DNA of 64,000 nt. Source: Bacillus amyloliquefaciens DSM 7 = ATCC 23350 (lineage in GTDB: Bacteria; Bacillota; Bacilli; Bacillales; Bacillaceae). The notes under the pieces are model-generated. The model made no database searches, had not been told where the DNA came from, and worked only from the letters and a program-made list of their open reading frames with translations. The stretch covers positions 2,599,001 to 2,663,000 of the forward strand of contig NC_014551.1 of assembly GCF_000196735.1 (NCBI RefSeq), read 5' to 3'. The number at the start of each line of letters is the position of its first letter. Positions within the stretch are counted from its first letter, which is position 1. Positions 60,662 through 64,000 of the stretch are shown here, piece after piece. A program made the translations under genes and the position numbers.

Positions 60662-62185
60662 TTACGCATGGCTGTTATTATATTCAGGTATATACAGAAG
60701 CTGACCTTCTTCAAGCTCGTCATCAAACGATAAAGAATTCGTTCTGATAAGCTGCTGGGATGTGATGTCATATCGTTCGCACACCCGATCGATTGTATCT
60801 TGCTGCTGTACAATGCAAATTTTCATTCTCGAAAACTTTTCTTCTTCTCTTGTAAATAATTTTGTCAAATAATGAGAGTTGTCATTTTCCTTCTGATCCG
60901 TTTTCGGTGCCGGTTCTTCATTCTCTCTTTCGGACTTAAGCGGCTCAGGCCGTTCAGATGCCGCCGGTTCTTCAGGCGGCAGTTTGGAAAACTGAAAAGA
61001 CAAATCAAGAGGTTCCCCGGTTTCCTCCTCCGGCTGCGCCATCTTCCTTACCTCAATTTCAAACCCTTCATCAGCCTGGGTTTCTTCCTCAAGAAACTTA
61101 GGAGCGCTGTAAAATTCCTCTTCCCGCGGTTCCGGAACGAACTCGCGATAAGCGGGCTCCTGTTCTTCTTCAAAAACCGCAGGCTCCTCTTCGTCTTCTG
61201 TCTCCTCTTGATCACTCTGACGGAGAAGCGGTTCGGCCTCTGGCTGCTCTTCTATTTCAAGGGCGGGCTGTTCCTCAACCTCTGTTTTTTCTGCATGCGG
61301 GGTCAGAGTAAAAGCAGGGGAAACCGGTTCAACATCATCCTTTGGCTCTTCCAGCACTTCCGCTGCATCATCCTCAGATACAGGCTCATTCCTTTCAGCC
61401 GACATGATTGCAGGCTCCTCAGCTTCTTCCGGCTCTTCTTCGTCTTGGACGGCAGCGGGAGGAGGAGGCTCAGTAATTGAAACAGGTTCCGGCACCTCTT
61501 CCAGCCTCAGAACAGGGGCGGTTTCCTCATCCTCCTCTTTTTCTTCTTCCTCTTCCTGCCTGAGTATAGGCGGAGTCTCTTCCTCATTCTCCACGGTTTC
61601 TTGTATTGCTTCTTCTTCCGATACACTCAGCGGCTCTTCAGGAATCTGACGTATCATTAATTCTGGTTCATTTTCTTCCTCGGAACGATGTTCAGCAAGA
61701 TTGATCATTTCTTCTCTGGAAAATTCAGGCGCCACATACAGAGGGATTTCCGGCTCTTTTGGCTCGGTTTCCTCAAGCAGTCCTTCAATTGCCAAATCAG
61801 CCTGAATGGTTAAGATTCTTGAATCCGTCAACTGATAATCAAAGGCATCAATAAAAACGAAAACATCATTGAGGTGGCTCACTTTATTTTTCGGAATCGT
61901 GATGTCTACCGGGAAACAATGAAGGAGCTCTGCAGTGCCATCCTCCCTTGCCCTCACTTCCTCTACATGTCTCAGCTCTCTATCAAGCTCTTCGAAATGA
62001 CTGCTGTGATCTATGTTGTACTCGCCAGTAAGTTCTAATGATCCTTTAATTGAGACATAATCATTTACTTCCTGCACCCTGATATCAGGGTCTAATGAAA
62101 TCGAAAGTAATTCAGAAACTTCCTGTCCTTTTTGGAAACAGATTGATTCTTCAACAGAAAATTGCAACCGGTGATTATGCGGCAA
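60662..62185 (-). CDS. spoVID: Spore coat attachment protein SpoVID
   Basis: 507-aa morphogenetic protein that encases the coat around the forespore and recruits SafA. The N-terminal domain (about 1-150, HRLQFSVEESICFQKGQEV) is followed by a long Glu/Pro-rich acidic region (about 160-440) and a C-terminal LysM domain (about 460-505, QQQDTIDRVCERYDITSQQL). TTG 62185 eight bases after AAAGGAGG gives MPHNHRLQF, the family start; the nearby ATG is only two bases from the site. B. subtilis SpoVID is about 575 aa by memory; the difference lies in the acidic repeat region. Confidence 0.94.
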   Translation of the reverse strand: MPHNHRLQFSVEESICFQKGQEVSELLSISLDPDIRVQEVNDYVSIKGSLELTGEYNIDHSSHFEELDRELRHVEEVRAREDGTAELLHCFPVDITIPKNKVSHLNDVFVFIDAFDYQLTDSRILTIQADLAIEGLLEETEPKEPEIPLYVAPEFSREEMINLAEHRSEEENEPELMIRQIPEEPLSVSEEEAIQETVENEEETPPILRQEEEEEKEEDEETAPVLRLEEVPEPVSITEPPPPAAVQDEEEPEEAEEPAIMSAERNEPVSEDDAAEVLEEPKDDVEPVSPAFTLTPHAEKTEVEEQPALEIEEQPEAEPLLRQSDQEETEDEEEPAVFEEEQEPAYREFVPEPREEEFYSAPKFLEEETQADEGFEIEVRKMAQPEEETGEPLDLSFQFSKLPPEEPAASERPEPLKSERENEEPAPKTDQKENDNSHYLTKLFTREEEKFSRMKICIVQQQDTIDRVCERYDITSQQLIRTNSLSFDDELEEGQLLYIPEYNNSHA

Positions 62186-62232
62186 GTTCATATCCTCCTT
62201 TCATCTAATCCATACAATTAGATGTCACTAAA

Positions 62233-62261
62233 GGTGTATGCCGCAATCCGGATAAATATGA
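62233..62261 (-). promoter_or_regulatory. Sigma-E promoter of spoVID-ysxE
   Basis: TCATATT (62255-62261) and CATACACC (62233-62240) with 14-base spacing, a near-perfect sigma-E match, about 50 bases upstream of spoVID. spoVID is known to be sigma-E dependent. Confidence 0.8.
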
Positions 62262-62274
62262 TAAAGGAGGCATT

Positions 62275-62311
62275 GAAAAAAGCCGATACAAGACTTGCTT
62301 GCATCGGCTTT
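62275..62311 (-). terminator. Terminator of hemL
   Basis: 12-bp stem with one G-U (62281-62292 with 62298-62309), and U-tract on the minus strand; hemL ends at 62318. Confidence 0.88.
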
Positions 62312-62317
62312 TCGGTA

Positions 62318-63607
62318 TCAGCGGCTGATAGTCTGGAACACTTTCTCAGCGGCTTGAATGGTTTTTTCAATATCCTCCATTGTATGCGCAGTGGAGAGAA
62401 ACAATCCTTCAAATTGAGACGGCGGAAGAAATACGCCTGCGTCAGCCATCCCTTTATAATATTTGGCGAACAGCTTTAAATCAGATGATTTAGCTGTTTC
62501 ATAGTTAATGACAGGCTCATTTGTGAAAAAGAATCCGATCATTGAGCCCGCACGGTTAAACGTGTGCGGAATGCCATGTGCTTCAGCGGCTTTGGAAATG
62601 CCTTCTTCAAGCATATCGCCTTTTTTCACAAATTCTTGGTAAGATTCAGGTGTGAGCTGCTGTAACGTCTCAAGTCCCGCTGTCATGGCAAGCGGATTTC
62701 CCGACAATGTTCCCGCCTGATAGATCGGACCGCTCGGAGCGATTCGTTCCATGATTTCGGCTTTGCCGCCATACGCACCGACAGGAAGACCGCCGCCGAT
62801 GACTTTGCCGAGACACGTTAAGTCAGGCGTCACGCCGAAATATCCTTGCGCACAGTTATAGTCCACGCGAAAACCGGTCATGACTTCATCAAAAATTAAC
62901 AGCGCGCCATTTTGTTCCGTGATGTCACGAAGCCCTTGCAAAAAGCCTTCCTGCGGCGGAACAACGCCCATATTGCCGGCTACCGGCTCAACAATGACCC
63001 CGGCGATATCTTCACCGTACTCACGGAATGCGAGTGCAACGCTTTCCAAGTCGTTATACGGAACGGTAATCGTATTCATCGCGATTCCTTCAGGCACACC
63101 CGGGCTGTCAGGAAGGCCGAGTGTCGCCACCCCGGATCCCGCTTTGATCAGCAGCGAATCACCGTGGCCGTGATAACACCCTTCGAATTTCAAAATTTTA
63201 TTGCGGCCGGTATATCCTCTTGCCAGACGAAGAGCGCTCATTGTCGCCTCTGTTCCGGAGCTGACCATCCGTACGATTTCAACAGACGGCACACGGTCAA
63301 TGACCAATTTGGCCAGTTCGTTTTCCACTTCAGTAGAAGCTCCGAAACTTGTTCCGTTTTCCGCGACCTTTTTCAGGCTTTCAACGACGCGGTCGTTGGT
63401 GTGGCCCAAAATGAGCGGACCCCAGCTCAGCACATAGTCGATATATTCATTGCCGTCAATATCAAAAATTTTCGATCCTTTGCCGCGCTGCATAAAAATC
63501 GGGTCCATATCAACTGATTTAAATGCGCGCACCGGGCTGTTCACTCCGCCCGGCATCAGTTTCTGTGCTTCTTTAAAAGCGGATTTTGATTTTTCATAGT
63601 TTCTCAT
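62318..63607 (-). CDS. hemL: Glutamate-1-semialdehyde 2,1-aminomutase HemL
   Basis: 429-aa PLP enzyme forming 5-aminolevulinate in the C5 haem pathway. Family segments include [24 protein letters not shown], the phosphate-contact [27 protein letters not shown], and the PLP lysine in [19 protein letters not shown] 63607; upstream hemB is 28 bases away, the end of the hemAXCDBL operon. Confidence 0.97.
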   Translation of the reverse strand: MRNYEKSKSAFKEAQKLMPGGVNSPVRAFKSVDMDPIFMQRGKGSKIFDIDGNEYIDYVLSWGPLILGHTNDRVVESLKKVAENGTSFGASTEVENELAKLVIDRVPSVEIVRMVSSGTEATMSALRLARGYTGRNKILKFEGCYHGHGDSLLIKAGSGVATLGLPDSPGVPEGIAMNTITVPYNDLESVALAFREYGEDIAGVIVEPVAGNMGVVPPQEGFLQGLRDITEQNGALLIFDEVMTGFRVDYNCAQGYFGVTPDLTCLGKVIGGGLPVGAYGGKAEIMERIAPSGPIYQAGTLSGNPLAMTAGLETLQQLTPESYQEFVKKGDMLEEGISKAAEAHGIPHTFNRAGSMIGFFFTNEPVINYETAKSSDLKLFAKYYKGMADAGVFLPPSQFEGLFLSTAHTMEDIEKTIQAAEKVFQTISR

Positions 63608-63635
63608 CTGCCTCAGCTCCCGTCAAATGAAATTC

Positions 63636-64000
63636 TTATTCAGCAAGCCATTTTGCTGCGTCTTTTGCATGATACGTCATAATGAGGTCGGCACCTGCAC
63701 GTTTCATGCTCGTTAAAATTTCAAGCACCATTTCTTTTTCTTTAATCCAGCCGTTTTGGGCTGCAGCTTTCACCATAGAATACTCCCCGCTTACATTATA
63801 AGCGACCAGCGGCAGGTGATGGCGGTTTTTCACATCACGCATAATATCTAAGTATGACATAGACGGTTTGACGATTAAAAAGTCAGCGCCTTCTGCAGCG
63901 TCTGATTCAGCCTCACGGAGCGCTTCCAAGCGGTTGGCCGGATCCATCTGATATGTTTTTCGGTCGCCGAACTGCGGTGTGCTGTCAGCCGCGTCGCGGA
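63636..64000 (-). CDS. hemB: Delta-aminolevulinic acid dehydratase HemB (N-terminus outside window)
   Basis: C-terminal 121 residues of porphobilinogen synthase, which joins two 5-aminolevulinate molecules. The frame is open to the window edge and reads [17 protein letters not shown] before MDPANRLEA. Visible catalytic features are the Schiff-base lysine in [12 protein letters not shown] and the [12 protein letters not shown] substrate-binding strand. The gene continues beyond 64000, so no start can be called. Confidence 0.95.
   Translation of the reverse strand, partial: RDAADSTPQFGDRKTYQMDPANRLEALREAESDAAEGADFLIVKPSMSYLDIMRDVKNRHHLPLVAYNVSGEYSMVKAAAQNGWIKEKEMVLEILTSMKRAGADLIMTYHAKDAAKWLAE

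Noticed and set aside
60872-61480. 202-codon plus-strand ORF rich in Phe/Arg/Leu
   Set aside because: Arises from the Glu-codon-rich antisense of the SpoVID acidic linker.
62912-63517. 201-codon plus-strand ORF opposite hemL
   Set aside because: Antisense of a well-conserved enzyme with no supporting signals.

Overview
The window is a conserved, gene-dense stretch of a Bacillus subtilis-group chromosome. Gene order from glnM-glnP through trmU-yrvO-cymR, hisS-aspS, relA-apt-recJ, secDF, tgt-queA-ruvBA, safA, nadABC, obg-spo0B, rpmA-rplU, spoIVFAB, minCD-mreBCD, comC, folC, valS, spoVID and hemL-hemB matches B. subtilis 168 as I remember it. Proteins are close to, but not identical with, those of strain 168. 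SpoVID is shorter and the bofC-coxA interval appears contracted, so a B. amyloliquefaciens/velezensis-type relative is more likely than 168 (inference, not an alignment). Start codons were chosen by Shine-Dalgarno spacing and remembered B. subtilis N-termini; many lie a few codons inside the longest ORF, and TTG/GTG starts are common.

Layout. 1-1256: end of the glutamine ABC transporter operon. 1290-8047 (minus): small proteins YrzQ and YrzR, YrrD, RecD2, the TPR protein YrrB, and the sulfur/tRNA-thiolation set trmU-yrvO-cymR. 8242-9510 (plus): rarA. 9628-14336 (minus): tcdA, 6S-1 RNA, aspS and hisS behind a T-box leader, and yrzK. 14467-16020 (plus): the amidase YrvJ. 16047-25367 (minus): dtd, relA, apt, recJ, yrvD, yrvC, secDF, comN. 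25482-27038: spoVB. 27046-39152: yrbG, yrzE (plus), yajC, tgt, queA, yrzS, ruvB, ruvA, bofC, a 39-aa ORF, coxA, safA and nadBCA. 39258-40948 (plus): nifS-niaR. 40975-64000 (minus): pheA-pheB-obg-spo0B, rpmA-prp-rplU, spoIVFAB, maf-radC-mreBCD-minCD, spoIIB, comC, folC-valS (T-box), spoVID-ysxE, hemL and partial hemB. A small plus-strand gene lies at 59400.

Themes. tRNA biology is prominent: charging (HisS, AspS, ValS), modification (MnmA, TcdA, Tgt, QueA) and proofreading (Dtd). Others are DNA repair (RecD2, RarA, RecJ, RuvAB, RadC), cell shape and division (MreBCD, MinCD, Maf), sporulation (BofC, CoxA, SafA, SpoVB, Spo0B, SpoIVFA/B, SpoIIB, SpoVID, YsxE) and NAD synthesis with its NiaR regulator and NifS. 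Non-coding elements are 6S-1 RNA, two T-box leaders, an L21 leader, sigma-E promoters for spoIVFA and spoVID, and many intrinsic terminators.

I found no mobile element, CRISPR array, tRNA or rRNA gene, and no convincing novel multi-gene system. The most noteworthy points are an apparent frameshift in coxA, unlisted small genes (yrzQ, yrzK and a 39-aa ORF), a predicted pseudokinase (YsxE), a histidine-rich SafA C-terminus, an inverted repeat that may sequester the recJ ribosome binding site, and the predicted Prp protease gene lying between its predicted substrate L27 and L21.
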